Assembly (NCBI RefSeq): GCF_017488845.2
Contig: NZ_CP083370.1
Span: 2,046,001-2,110,000 of the forward strand
DNA: 64,000 bases
Direction: 5' to 3'
Source of the DNA: Ensifer canadensis
GTDB lineage: Bacteria; Pseudomonadota; Alphaproteobacteria; Rhizobiales; Rhizobiaceae
Shown: positions 43,266 through 51,330 of the stretch, in pieces
How the letters are laid out: each line of letters starts with the position of its first letter
Numbering within the stretch: the stretch's first letter is position 1
Notes under the pieces: generated by a model
Databases searched by the model: none
Told to the model about the DNA's origin: nothing
Seen by the model: only the letters and a program-made list of their open reading frames with translations
Translations under genes and position numbers: made by a program

Positions 43266-45044
43266 TCAAACCAGCTGGCGGCCCTTGGCGTCGATCGCGT
43301 TGGCGACCGCTTCGTCCGTGGCTTCGTCCGGCAACAGCATCTCGTTGTGCGCCTTGCCCGATGGGATCATCGGGAAGCAGTTGGCGAGGTTGGCAACGCG
43401 GCAATCGAAGATGACCGGCGCCGGCGTGTCGATCATGCGACGGATCGCATCGTCGAGTTCGCCCGGCTTGTCGCAGCGGATGCCGACACCGCCATAGGCT
43501 TCCGCCAGCTTGACGAAGTCAGGCATCGCCTCGGTGTAGGAATGCGACAGACGGTTGCCGTGAAGCAGCTGCTGCCACTGGCGCACCATGCCCATGTACT
43601 GGTTGTTGAGGATGAAGATCTTGACCGGCAGGCCGTACTGGACCGCGCAGGACATTTCCTGGATGCACATCTGGATCGAGGCATCGCCGGCAATGTCGAT
43701 GACGAGGCTGTCGGGATGCGCGACCTGGACGCCGATGGCAGCCGGGAAACCGTAACCCATCGTGCCGAGACCACCCGAGGTCATCCAGCGGTTCGGCTGT
43801 TCGAAGCCGAAGAACTGGGCGGCCCACATCTGATGCTGGCCGACTTCGGTGGTGATGTAGGTGTCGCGACCCTTGCTCAACTCATAGAGCCGCTGGATCG
43901 CGTATTGCGGCATGATGACGTCGTCGTTGGCGGCATAGGCCAGCGAGTTGCGCGCCCGCCACTTGACGATGCCTTCCCACCAGTCGGCCAGCCGTGTCTT
44001 GTCGTCCGCCTTTGTGGCCGCACGCCAAAGCCGGACCATGTCTTCGAGAACCGAGCCGACATCGCCGAGGATCGGCACGTCGACGCGAACGTTCTTGTTG
44101 ATCGACGACGGATCGATGTCGATGTGGATTTTCTTGGAGTTGGGCGAGAACGCGTTGAGGCGGCCGGTGATGCGGTCGTCGAAGCGCGCGCCGACGCAGA
44201 TCATGACGTCGCAGTCATGCATCGCCATGTTGGCTTCGTAGGTGCCGTGCATGCCCAGCATGCCGAGCCAGTTCTTGCCGGAAGCAGGATAGGCCCCCAG
44301 CCCCATCAGCGTCGAGGTGATCGGGAAATTGGTGAGCTCGACCAGTTCGCGCAGCAGCTGCGAGGCTTGAGGGCCGGAATTGACGACACCGCCACCGGAA
44401 TAGATGATCGGACGGCGGGCCGTCTTCATCAGTTCGACGGCTTCCTCGATCTTCTTCAGATCGCCCTGCGTCTTCGGCTGGTAGCTCGTCTGGGCCGGAA
44501 CGGCCGACGGCGGCGTATAGGTGCCGGTCGCAAACTGCACGTCCTTCGGGATGTCGACAACGACAGGACCCGGACGGCCGGACTGGGCGATGCGGAACGC
44601 CTCATGGATAACGCGGGCGAGATCGTTGACGTCGCGAACCAGCCAGTTGTGCTTGGTGCACGGCCGGGTGATGCCGATCGTGTCGCACTCCTGGAAGGCG
44701 TCCGAGCCGATCAGAGAGGTCGGGACCTGGCCGGAGATGCAGACGAGCGGGATGGAATCCATCAGCGCGTCCTGCAGCGGGGTGACGGCGTTGGTGGCTC
44801 CGGGACCGGAGGTAACCAGCATGACGCCGACCTTGCCGGTGGAGCGGGCATAGCCTTCGGCCATGTGGCCGGCGCCCTGCTCGTGGCGAACGAGGATGTG
44901 CTGGATATCTTCCTGCTGGTGAATTTCGTCGTAGATCGGAAGCACGGCGCCACCGGGATAGCCGAAGATATGCTCGACGCCATTGTCCTTCAGTGCCTGG
45001 AGAACGATCTCCGCGCCTGTCATCTGGTTCTCTGTACCGCTCAT
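43266..45044 (-). CDS. ilvB: Acetolactate synthase large (catalytic) subunit
   Basis: A 592-residue thiamine-diphosphate enzyme that makes 2-acetolactate or 2-aceto-2-hydroxybutyrate from pyruvate. Visible features: the catalytic Glu in HILVRHEQGAGHMAEGYAR, the FAD-binding middle domain, and the ThDP motif from GDASIQMCIQEM to ILNNQYMG. ATG 45044 (MSGTENQMTGAEIVLQAL) has GGAAG upstream; the frame runs open through the attenuator to 45200, which explains longer automatic calls. Expression is controlled by the leader peptide and terminator just upstream. It is also called ilvI. Confidence 0.96.
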   Translation of the reverse strand: MSGTENQMTGAEIVLQALKDNGVEHIFGYPGGAVLPIYDEIHQQEDIQHILVRHEQGAGHMAEGYARSTGKVGVMLVTSGPGATNAVTPLQDALMDSIPLVCISGQVPTSLIGSDAFQECDTIGITRPCTKHNWLVRDVNDLARVIHEAFRIAQSGRPGPVVVDIPKDVQFATGTYTPPSAVPAQTSYQPKTQGDLKKIEEAVELMKTARRPIIYSGGGVVNSGPQASQLLRELVELTNFPITSTLMGLGAYPASGKNWLGMLGMHGTYEANMAMHDCDVMICVGARFDDRITGRLNAFSPNSKKIHIDIDPSSINKNVRVDVPILGDVGSVLEDMVRLWRAATKADDKTRLADWWEGIVKWRARNSLAYAANDDVIMPQYAIQRLYELSKGRDTYITTEVGQHQMWAAQFFGFEQPNRWMTSGGLGTMGYGFPAAIGVQVAHPDSLVIDIAGDASIQMCIQEMSCAVQYGLPVKIFILNNQYMGMVRQWQQLLHGNRLSHSYTEAMPDFVKLAEAYGGVGIRCDKPGELDDAIRRMIDTPAPVIFDCRVANLANCFPMIPSGKAHNEMLLPDEATDEAVANAIDAKGRQLV

Positions 45045-45097
45045 TGACTTGCTTCCATCCCTTTTCCCAGTTGGGTGCTTAGCTTGTTTGAAGGCAT

Positions 45098-45120
45098 AAA
45101 AAAAGGCCCCGTCAGGAGCC
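45098..45120 (-). terminator. ilv attenuator intrinsic terminator
   Basis: On the minus strand GGCTCC-TGAC-GGGGCC (one G.T pair) is followed by seven T residues. It lies between the leader peptide stop and the ilvB start, 53 bases before ilvB. Confidence 0.88.
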
Positions 45121-45127
45121 TCGTTTA

Positions 45128-45175
45128 GCGCATGGGTGGCTACTGCCGGATGGTTACACCATCCTGCCCATGCGC
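45128..45175 (-). promoter_or_regulatory. ilv attenuator upstream RNA hairpins
   Basis: GCGCATGGG and CCCATGCGC form a perfect 9-bp stem that encloses GGATGGT/ACCATCC with a 3-base loop. The 5' side is inside the leader peptide codons 12-18, so ribosome position decides whether it forms. It probably acts as the pause or anti-terminator structure. Confidence 0.75.
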
Positions 45176-45210
45176 CGTCCCACCACAAGAATAACCGCAA
45201 AATTTATCAT
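45154..45210 (-). CDS. ilvL: ilv leader peptide (18 aa)
   Basis: MINFAVILVVGRRMGRMV. Five consecutive branched-chain codons (Val-Ile-Leu-Val-Val, positions 6-10) and seven of 18 in total make this a textbook attenuation peptide for ilvB-ilvN. Stalling for lack of charged Ile, Leu or Val tRNA would change the pairing of the following hairpins and prevent the terminator. No Shine-Dalgarno sequence precedes the ATG; the promoter lies so close that the mRNA may begin at or next to it. The symbol follows the enteric convention. Confidence 0.82.
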   Translation of the reverse strand: MINFAVILVVGRRMGRMV

Positions 45211-45218
45211 GGGACGAT

Positions 45219-45247
45219 TTGTTAAACGCAAAAGCCGGAAGCGTCAA
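45219..45247 (-). promoter_or_regulatory. Putative ilv leader promoter
   Basis: On the minus strand TTGACG (45247-45242) and TAACAA (45224-45219) are separated by exactly 17 bp. Only 8 bases lie between the -10 box and the leader ATG. Confidence 0.6.
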
Positions 45248-45358
45248 CGCTTTTTCCGGGAGATATCGGATTGCACGAAACCGGGCCGCCGCCGCCGCAA
45301 GCGCCCATGAGGCAACGTCGCGCCATCGCCACCAATCCCTTCCGTTTACCATATCGAT

Positions 45359-45376
45359 CCACTTAAACTTAAGTGG
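45359..45376. promoter_or_regulatory. Palindrome between ilv promoter and small ORF
   Basis: CCACTTAA-AC-TTAAGTGG is a perfect 8-bp inverted repeat, about 110 bp upstream of the ilv -35 box and 55 bp upstream of the small ORF at 45432. Operator-like; binding protein unknown. Confidence 0.4.
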
Positions 45377-45431
45377 CCTGGGGAAAGATGGCCCGGCTGC
45401 ATGATGCAGTGCTAAAAAACAAGGCAATGAT

Positions 45432-45530
45432 ATGCTTGACCTTTCCGTACTCTCGCCGCTGGTCATCAGCGCTGGCGCCATCTACCTGTTCTTCCGCTGG
45501 GTCGTCTTCGACATGAACTCCCACCAATAG
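45432..45530 (+). CDS. Possible 32-aa single-pass membrane protein
   Basis: ATG 45432 to TAG 45530 encodes 32 residues with one strongly hydrophobic helix (LVISAGAIYLFFRWVVF, residues 10-26) and a short polar tail ending DMNSHQ. AAGG lies nine bases upstream and a palindrome precedes it. The profile is that of small bacterial membrane proteins, but the length allows chance occurrence. No family is recognised. It would be divergent from the ilv operon. Confidence 0.35.
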   Translation: MLDLSVLSPLVISAGAIYLFFRWVVFDMNSHQ

Positions 45531-45839
45531 AGCGGTTGCGACAGAGCCGGCCCTGCCCGTTCACGGACCAAAGCTCCCTTGATCGCGGCCGAAAGCTCCG
45601 CCGACGTCATGCGTTGACCAGCTTAGCCACGAGATCGCCGAGCAACCGTTCCAGTTCCCGGTCACCGTTGGGTTTGCCGACCCGCTGCGTGTCGCGTCAT
45701 TGACGCGGCCCAGCCCGTCGCTTGCCCGCCTCCGTACACGGGCCGGTCCTCGAACTTCGCCTGGTACCCGGGCGCTGACCGAGCGAGGCGGACCTGATCC
45801 AAGCCCTCGCGGCCGTCCACGTGGGCTATCGCCCGATGA
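45531..45839. other. Intergenic region with possible gene debris
   Basis: On the minus strand a short open stretch reads GDRELERLLGDLVAKLVNA before a stop that overlaps an ATG of a second short frame. Both lack homologues known to me and upstream continuity. It may be decayed coding sequence. Confidence 0.3.
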
Positions 45840-47057
45840 TCACTGTGCCGGTACGGGCACCGGCACGCCTTTGGGGAATGGCCTGAAGGTCAAGGCGATC
45901 AGGAAGGCGCCGAGACCGATGCCCCAGGCACCGATATAGAGCCAGGCGTAGCTGGCGAAGGCGTCATAGATCAGGCCACCGGCCAAGGGTCCGGTCGCCA
46001 TGCCAAGGCTACCTGCCATGGCCGTGCCGCCAATCACCGTGCCCATCATCCGCTGCGGAAAATTCTCGCGCGCCAGCACCGCATAAAGCGGCATGACACC
46101 GGCATAGATGAAGCCGAACAGCACCGCCACCGCATAGAACGCCCCCAGTTCGCTGACGAAGACATAGGCAAGCGCGCCGAACGCCTGGATCAGCAGTCCC
46201 AGAACCAGAATGCGCTTGGCTCCGAACCGGTCCCCGAGCAGGCCGAAGGCGACGCGGCCGCCCATGCCCGCGAGCCCTTCGACGCTGTAGATCGAAACGG
46301 CAGCTATCATCGGGATGCCGCAGGTGACCGCGTAGCTCACCGTATGGAAGATCGGGCCCGAATGGGTGGCGCAGCAGAAAAAGTTCGTCAGCAGAAGCAC
46401 GATGAATTGCGGGGACCGGACGGCCTGGCTGACCGACATTGACGATTGCGGCCCGCTATCCATTGCCGAAGCGGTGTTTTCGTCTTCCTGAACCGGCGGG
46501 CGGCGCACCAAGAGCGTCGTCGGTATCATCACGGCGGCAACGATGACCGCGATGATCTGCAGCGCCGTTCTCCAATCGTAGATGGAGACGAGCCATGCCG
46601 CCAGCGGCGACATGGTCATCGGCGCCATGCCCATGCCGGCAGAAACCAGGGATACCGCCAGGCTGCGATGGGTATCGAACCAGCCGGTGACGCAGGCCAT
46701 CATCGGCGCAAAGATCGCCGCGGTCGCCGCGCCGACGAGAAGGCCGAAGACGATCTGAAACTCGATGAGCGATGTCGCCCGGCTTGCCAAAAGCAGGCTC
46801 CCGGCAAGAATAACCGACCCGATCAGCACGATCATCCGGGCGCCCAGCCGGTCCGAGAGGCTGCCCCAGGCGATGCTTGCCGCCGCCATGGATAGAAAGC
46901 CGATGGTCATCGCGCTGGAGACGCCGGTGACGGACCAGCCGGTATCCTGCGAGATCGGCCGAAGAAACACCGGCAGCGAAAACATGGCGCCGATGGCGAT
47001 GCAGCCCAACAGGCCGCCCGCCGCGACGATCACCCAGCGATATCGGGAATTGTGCAT
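45840..47057 (-). CDS. MFS transporter
   Basis: A 405-residue twelve-helix transporter of the OFA/monocarboxylate-like major facilitator branch. It starts YRWVIVAAGGLLGCIAIGAMFSLPVFLRPI, has the motif-A-like WGSLSDRLGARMIVLIGS and a second half beginning FIVLLLTNFFCCATHSGPIFH, with FGLLGDRFGAKRILVLG as the second motif A. The solute is unknown; organic acids are the usual guess for this branch. GAGGAGATA precedes the ATG. No regulator or enzyme is coupled to it. Confidence 0.88.
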   Translation of the reverse strand: MHNSRYRWVIVAAGGLLGCIAIGAMFSLPVFLRPISQDTGWSVTGVSSAMTIGFLSMAAASIAWGSLSDRLGARMIVLIGSVILAGSLLLASRATSLIEFQIVFGLLVGAATAAIFAPMMACVTGWFDTHRSLAVSLVSAGMGMAPMTMSPLAAWLVSIYDWRTALQIIAVIVAAVMIPTTLLVRRPPVQEDENTASAMDSGPQSSMSVSQAVRSPQFIVLLLTNFFCCATHSGPIFHTVSYAVTCGIPMIAAVSIYSVEGLAGMGGRVAFGLLGDRFGAKRILVLGLLIQAFGALAYVFVSELGAFYAVAVLFGFIYAGVMPLYAVLARENFPQRMMGTVIGGTAMAGSLGMATGPLAGGLIYDAFASYAWLYIGAWGIGLGAFLIALTFRPFPKGVPVPVPAQ

Positions 47058-47311
47058 GTGGTATCTCCTCGTACCTCATCTCGACTGCTGTTCTTCAAGC
47101 GGCCCGGCTTGCGCCGGCCCGGACGGAAACTCCACGCAAGGCACACACACCGTCCCCTCGGCACAAGGACGCTTCCGGGCTCGGACATCCGACTCGTCGT
47201 CGCACTTTTTTTGCGCGAACAGATTTCTGGAGCACAGCCGGCGTGCGGCATCGGGCTCTCGGAGCGAGAAGCCCTGCATCGCCACACGCCTGTTGTGACC
47301 GGCGCTCCCCT

Positions 47312-47845
47312 TCAGGCAGGCAGCCGTTGGTCGTAGTCTTTCATCAGGCGGTTCCAGCCGTCCCAGAAAGGTTGCGGCTCCGTGCCGTTGGCACGAGCAG
47401 CCAGAATGTCGAGATGCATGTGCCAGCCGGCACCGAACATCAGCATGGTGGCGCGGTCGGCAATGCTGCGGTGGGTCACGGTCAACAGCACCCTGTTGCC
47501 CACCGTCTCCAGCTCGAAGGAAACGTCACCACTACCGGCCCAGCTTATCGAGAGCTTTCTCGGCGGGTCGAGGTCGGTGATCTGGCTCTGCATCCGATGC
47601 TCTTCGGGAAAACCGGCCGGGCGCTCGCCGGGCGGGTTGGTGAGTTCGTCGTTGCGCCAGACGAGTTCGACCGGCGCGCCTACCTTCATCTCCATCTGGC
47701 CTGACGCCAACCACTGCTGGCGCAGGTCGCTTTCGGTCAGATAGGCCCAGACTCGCTCGATCGGCCCGGGTAGTAGCCGCGTCATCTTCAACGTGTCCGG
47801 TTCACTCAGCACGCCATAGGTGTCCAGGGTCGAAAGGTCGTTCAT
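47312..47845 (-). CDS. AHSA1/SRPBCC family protein
   Basis: A 177-residue START-like protein: LKMTRLLPGPIERVWAYLTESDLRQQWLASGQMEM, then PGERPAGFPEEHRMQSQITDLDPPRKLSISW and the C-terminal GWHMHLDILAARANG. AHSA1-like proteins bind hydrophobic ligands; many are encoded with an upstream ArsR regulator. AGGAGACGACAG sits right before ATG 47845, so that is the start even though the frame is open to 48079. The upstream frame looks like an arsR remnant with two intact operators. Confidence 0.85.
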   Translation of the reverse strand: MNDLSTLDTYGVLSEPDTLKMTRLLPGPIERVWAYLTESDLRQQWLASGQMEMKVGAPVELVWRNDELTNPPGERPAGFPEEHRMQSQITDLDPPRKLSISWAGSGDVSFELETVGNRVLLTVTHRSIADRATMLMFGAGWHMHLDILAARANGTEPQPFWDGWNRLMKDYDQRLPA

Positions 47846-47977
47846 CTGTCGTCTCCTTTTTGGGTTTGTCGGACTTGGGTTTGTCGGGCCCGGAAAGGCC
47901 GGGCGAGGTTCGATCGGGTCGGCTTTGGTCTGGCCACGGCCGGTCGGGCCGTGGTTTTCCGTTGATGGAGACACGCG

Positions 47978-48094
47978 CTGGCTCAACGCCCTCTCGAGCC
48001 TGTCGAGACGGTCGGTCCAGAAGCGTTCTTGGGCATTCGGCAGGTGGTCGGGGTGAAAGACGAACATCATCTCAGGCACCTATAATTCAACCAT
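47978..48094 (-). pseudogene. Decayed ArsR family regulator
   Basis: ATG 48094 begins MVEL and hits a stop at codon 5. Continuing in the same frame, AQERFWTDRLDRLERAL resembles the C-terminal helix of ArsR regulators that precede AHSA1 genes (typically ..ERFWTERLDRLE..). The winged-helix middle, roughly 75 residues, is absent. I infer an internal deletion of an arsR gene that once formed an operon with the SRPBCC gene. Confidence 0.55.
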
Positions 48095-48104
48095 TTGGTT
48101 GAAT
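48085..48104. promoter_or_regulatory. ArsR-type operator, proximal
   Basis: ATTCAACCATTTGGTTGAAT is a perfect inverted repeat (8-bp arms ATTCAACC/GGTTGAAT, 4-bp centre). It overlaps the remnant arsR start codon. Confidence 0.65.
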
Positions 48105-48124
48105 GTACGCGCGCACTGGCAAAT

Positions 48125-48144
48125 AGTCAACCGTTTGGTTGAAT
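48125..48144. promoter_or_regulatory. ArsR-type operator, distal
   Basis: AGTCAACCGTTTGGTTGAAT, a near-copy of the proximal site with one arm mismatch. The two sites start exactly 40 bp apart, close to four helical turns. Confidence 0.65.
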
Positions 48145-48266
48145 TACGTTTGCGACAGGACGTATGGTTTCCCGAACTTCCCCGTTATTGCGAACAGGTC
48201 AGCCGCCGTGGCCTTCAATCAAGGTTGTCGTCCCCGAGATTCCGCGTCCTGAACTGGGATCTTCGT

Positions 48267-48614
48267 TCAACGCTCCGGAGCGACGAGCCAAGCGCGCGAC
48301 AAAAGGATGGAAAAGACGGCATGAAGCGCGACGACCGGCCACAGCAGGACGCCGGTCAGCTCACCGGCGACAGCGAGATAGGCAAGATAAAGCGTCACGG
48401 CCACATTGTAGGTCAACATGCCGACCAGAGGCGAATGCCGCCAGCAGGCGAGCCCCAATGCGATCAGGGCGATCCCGGCCACGCGAGCAGCCGACGCTCC
48501 CGCGCCGGCCAGGGGCTCGCCGAACAACAGTTCCGCCACAAACGACGGGGCGATGAGTAACGCCATCCCCGTGGCCGCCTCGCTGACGGCGGCGAACATC
48601 AGGACCGTTTTCAT
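48267..48614 (-). CDS. Small membrane protein of unknown function
   Basis: A 115-residue protein with four hydrophobic helices: TVLMFAAVSEAATGMALLIAPSFVAELLF, AARVAGIALIALGLACW, NVAVTLYLAYLAVAGELTGVLLWPVVAL and a last short one. I do not recognise a named family, though the layout resembles DoxX-like or DUF4345-like proteins. ATG 48614 has GGTGAG five bases upstream; ATGs 18 and 30 bases upstream of it are also in frame. It lies between the decayed arsR region and the sulfatase. Confidence 0.65.
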   Translation of the reverse strand: MKTVLMFAAVSEAATGMALLIAPSFVAELLFGEPLAGAGASAARVAGIALIALGLACWRHSPLVGMLTYNVAVTLYLAYLAVAGELTGVLLWPVVALHAVFSILLSRAWLVAPER

Positions 48615-48672
48615 CGAACTCACCAGCATATACCTTTCATTCAACCATGCGCTTCAAGGCTGCCTGAACAGC

Positions 48673-51114
48673 CTAAGGCTTCGCTGTTGGCTGCTCGCTC
48701 AACTTGAAAGTCAACTTGTCGATTTTGCCGGTGAACCTGAAAGGTGGATCGTAGCGATACTCGATCATCGCGACGCCGGAGCGCGTATCCAGGCCAACAT
48801 CGAAAGATTCGTCTTCCGGAAACGTGATCGGCGTGGTGTGATCCAGCGAATTCCTTACCACTTCCTTGCCATCCACGGTCAAGATACCCGTGCCACCTTG
48901 ACCCAGCGCTGGGCCGTCCGACTTGAAGTCAAAGACAATGGTGTGCTTGCCGGCATCCAGTGTGGGCCCTTCCCATGTGGTTCGTTTGAGGTCGAGCAGG
49001 TTATAGAGGAAGACGACCTTACCGCTCCCGAATCCCAGTTCTCCCTTGCTCAGGAACAGCCCGTAACCGCCGAACCTCCCACCCTCGGTGACGATCATGC
49101 CTTCCGCTCCGCCTTCGGGTATCTCGACTTCGGCCGTGATGCTGTAGGACTTGTCCAGTATTTTCGGCGCAGCACTGGCTGGCACACCGCTTAGTTCGCC
49201 CGAATAGGTGAATTCCGCCCGTCCCGCCGTCAGGCTCGGACGAGGCGCGTTCCAGCGGGCGAGCGTGGAGTTATCCAGCGGCAAGACGTCGTGTTTTGCT
49301 GCCTCCGAATAAAACAGCGCCTGCATTTCCTTAAGCTTGTCTGGCATCTTGGCGGCAAGGTCGTCGAACTGGGTGGGGTCGTCCTTGACGTTGTAGAGCT
49401 CCCATTTGTATCCGGAGATCACATCGGGAGGCGTCTTGGCGCTCAGCTCCCACGGCAGGGTCGCTGGCGTCGTCGCCGCCACCCAGCCGTCGTGATAGAT
49501 GGCGCGATTGCCGAGCATCTCGAAATATTGGGTCTTGCGCGTGGATGGCGCCTCGGCGTTGGCTTTGTCCCAGGTATACATCATGCTCACGCCATCGAAG
49601 GGGCGCTGCTGGATGCCGTTGATCGTGTCCGGCGCTGTGATACCGGTCGCCTCAAGGATCGTCGGCACGATGTCGATGAAATGGTGGAACTGCCGGCGGA
49701 TACCTCCCGCGTCAACAATGTGGCCCGGCCACGACATCGCCATGCCCTGAGCCGTTCCGCCGAAGTGCGACGGCACCTGCTTCATCCATTTGAACGGCGT
49801 GCCCATCGCCCACGCCCAACCAGCGGAGAAATGCGGGAACGTGCGGTCCGACCCCCAGAATTCGTACCAGAGATACTGGTCTTTCACCGGGACCGGAACG
49901 CCGTTGAACGTCGTGAACTCGTTCGGCGTGCCGTTGACCATGCCTTCGGCGCTCGCACCGTTGTCGCCGCTGATGTAGATGATCAGCGTGTTGTCGCGTT
50001 CGCCCAGATCGTCGACCGCCTGGATGACCCTGCCGATCTCATTGTCGGTATAGGCGAGATAGGCTCCATAAACGTCCGCTTGCTTGATGAAGAGCTTCTT
50101 CTGCTCAAGATTGAGGGTATCCCATTCCGGCAGTTCCTTCGGCCAAGGCGTCAGCTTGGCATTTTCGGGCATGATGCCCAGCCGTTTCTGGTTGGCAAAG
50201 ATGGTCTCGCGAAGCTTGTTCCAGCCCTCGTCGAAGAGATGCATATCGCCGATCTTCTTAATCCATTCCGGCGTGGGATGGTGCGGCGCGTGGGTGCCGC
50301 CGGGCACGTAGTAGACGAGGAACGGCTTGTCTGGCGCGATCTCCTTCAACTGCGTCATGTACTGTATGGCATCGTCGGCCATTGCCGTGGTCAGGTTCCA
50401 ATCGGGCTTGCCCTCGAACGGGTAGATGGCCGTGGTGTTGCGGAACAGGTTCGGTTGCCACTGGCTCGCGTCGCCCCCGACGAAGCCGTAGAAATATTCG
50501 AAGCCCATTCCGCTCGGCCATTGGTCGAACGGGCCCGCCTGGCTTGACTGATAGAAGGGCGTGTTGTGGTTCTTGCCGAACCACGAGGTGGCATAGCCAT
50601 GGTCCCTGAGAATGGTGCCGATGGTGCCGTTCTCCTTGCGGATGATCGAGTTATAGCCAGGATATCCCGTTGCCATCTCACCAACGACACCGAAGCCGGC
50701 GACGTGATGGTTGCGGCCGGTAATCAATGCCGCTCGTGAAGGCGAGCACAGCGATGTGGAGTGGAAGTTCGTGAAACGCAGGCCCTCGTTGGCGATGCGA
50801 TCGAGAGCAGGCGTCGGGACGACGCCACCAAAGGTGCCGGGCGCACCGAAGCCCACATCGTCCGTCATGATAAGCAGCACGTTGGGAGCGCCCTGCGGCG
50901 GCGCGATGCGCGGGGCCCACCAGGGCTGCGACTCCGAGGCCTTTTGATTGATCACGCCGCCGAAGCGCGGATCGGCTTGGGGAAGCTGCTTGCCGTCAAT
51001 CGTGATCGTGGCGTCCGGAGAACCCGGGAGACCTTTGACCTCCTGCGCCAACCCGGGGATGCAACTCATGGCGAGAAAACCTGCGCCCGCAAGCATGCTG
51101 TGACAAATTTTCAT
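48673..51114 (-). CDS. Periplasmic arylsulfatase
   Basis: An 813-residue sulfatase that hydrolyses sulfate esters. Residues 1-24 are a signal peptide (MKICHSMLAGAGFLAMSCIPGLA). The metal-binding start is NVLLIMTDDVGFG and the catalytic site is CSPSR at residues 123-127, where Cys is converted to formylglycine; the C-x-P-S-R form is the type matured by FGE-like enzymes. The last 180 residues form a jelly-roll-like C-terminal domain, longer than in basic arylsulfatases. GGGAG lies nine bases upstream. No maturation enzyme or sulfate transporter lies nearby. Confidence 0.9.
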   Translation of the reverse strand: MKICHSMLAGAGFLAMSCIPGLAQEVKGLPGSPDATITIDGKQLPQADPRFGGVINQKASESQPWWAPRIAPPQGAPNVLLIMTDDVGFGAPGTFGGVVPTPALDRIANEGLRFTNFHSTSLCSPSRAALITGRNHHVAGFGVVGEMATGYPGYNSIIRKENGTIGTILRDHGYATSWFGKNHNTPFYQSSQAGPFDQWPSGMGFEYFYGFVGGDASQWQPNLFRNTTAIYPFEGKPDWNLTTAMADDAIQYMTQLKEIAPDKPFLVYYVPGGTHAPHHPTPEWIKKIGDMHLFDEGWNKLRETIFANQKRLGIMPENAKLTPWPKELPEWDTLNLEQKKLFIKQADVYGAYLAYTDNEIGRVIQAVDDLGERDNTLIIYISGDNGASAEGMVNGTPNEFTTFNGVPVPVKDQYLWYEFWGSDRTFPHFSAGWAWAMGTPFKWMKQVPSHFGGTAQGMAMSWPGHIVDAGGIRRQFHHFIDIVPTILEATGITAPDTINGIQQRPFDGVSMMYTWDKANAEAPSTRKTQYFEMLGNRAIYHDGWVAATTPATLPWELSAKTPPDVISGYKWELYNVKDDPTQFDDLAAKMPDKLKEMQALFYSEAAKHDVLPLDNSTLARWNAPRPSLTAGRAEFTYSGELSGVPASAAPKILDKSYSITAEVEIPEGGAEGMIVTEGGRFGGYGLFLSKGELGFGSGKVVFLYNLLDLKRTTWEGPTLDAGKHTIVFDFKSDGPALGQGGTGILTVDGKEVVRNSLDHTTPITFPEDESFDVGLDTRSGVAMIEYRYDPPFRFTGKIDKLTFKLSEQPTAKP

Positions 51115-51330
51115 GAGGAAAATCTCCCGTGGCTCAGGCACACTTTGAATTCATTATATTAGAGTACGCGCATAAATTGATGCGAGCAATGCACCAGCCA
51201 TGCGTCGCTGGCAGCGTTCGCGCCTGATCGTCGCAGCCAATGCCGAAACCACTTGTTAAATCCCCCGCGCTAACATGAAGGACCGTTGTGCCGGGGTTGT
51301 GCGTTGCTGAACAATGATCTTCATTCCTCG

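Noticed and set aside
43248..45047. 599-codon open frame on the plus strand
   Set aside because: Antisense shadow of ilvB, produced by high GC content at third codon positions; ilvB has every catalytic motif.
45531..45839. Short minus-strand frames, one reading GDRELERLLGDLVAKLVNA
   Set aside because: Too short, bounded by stops and without a recognised family; noted only as possible debris.
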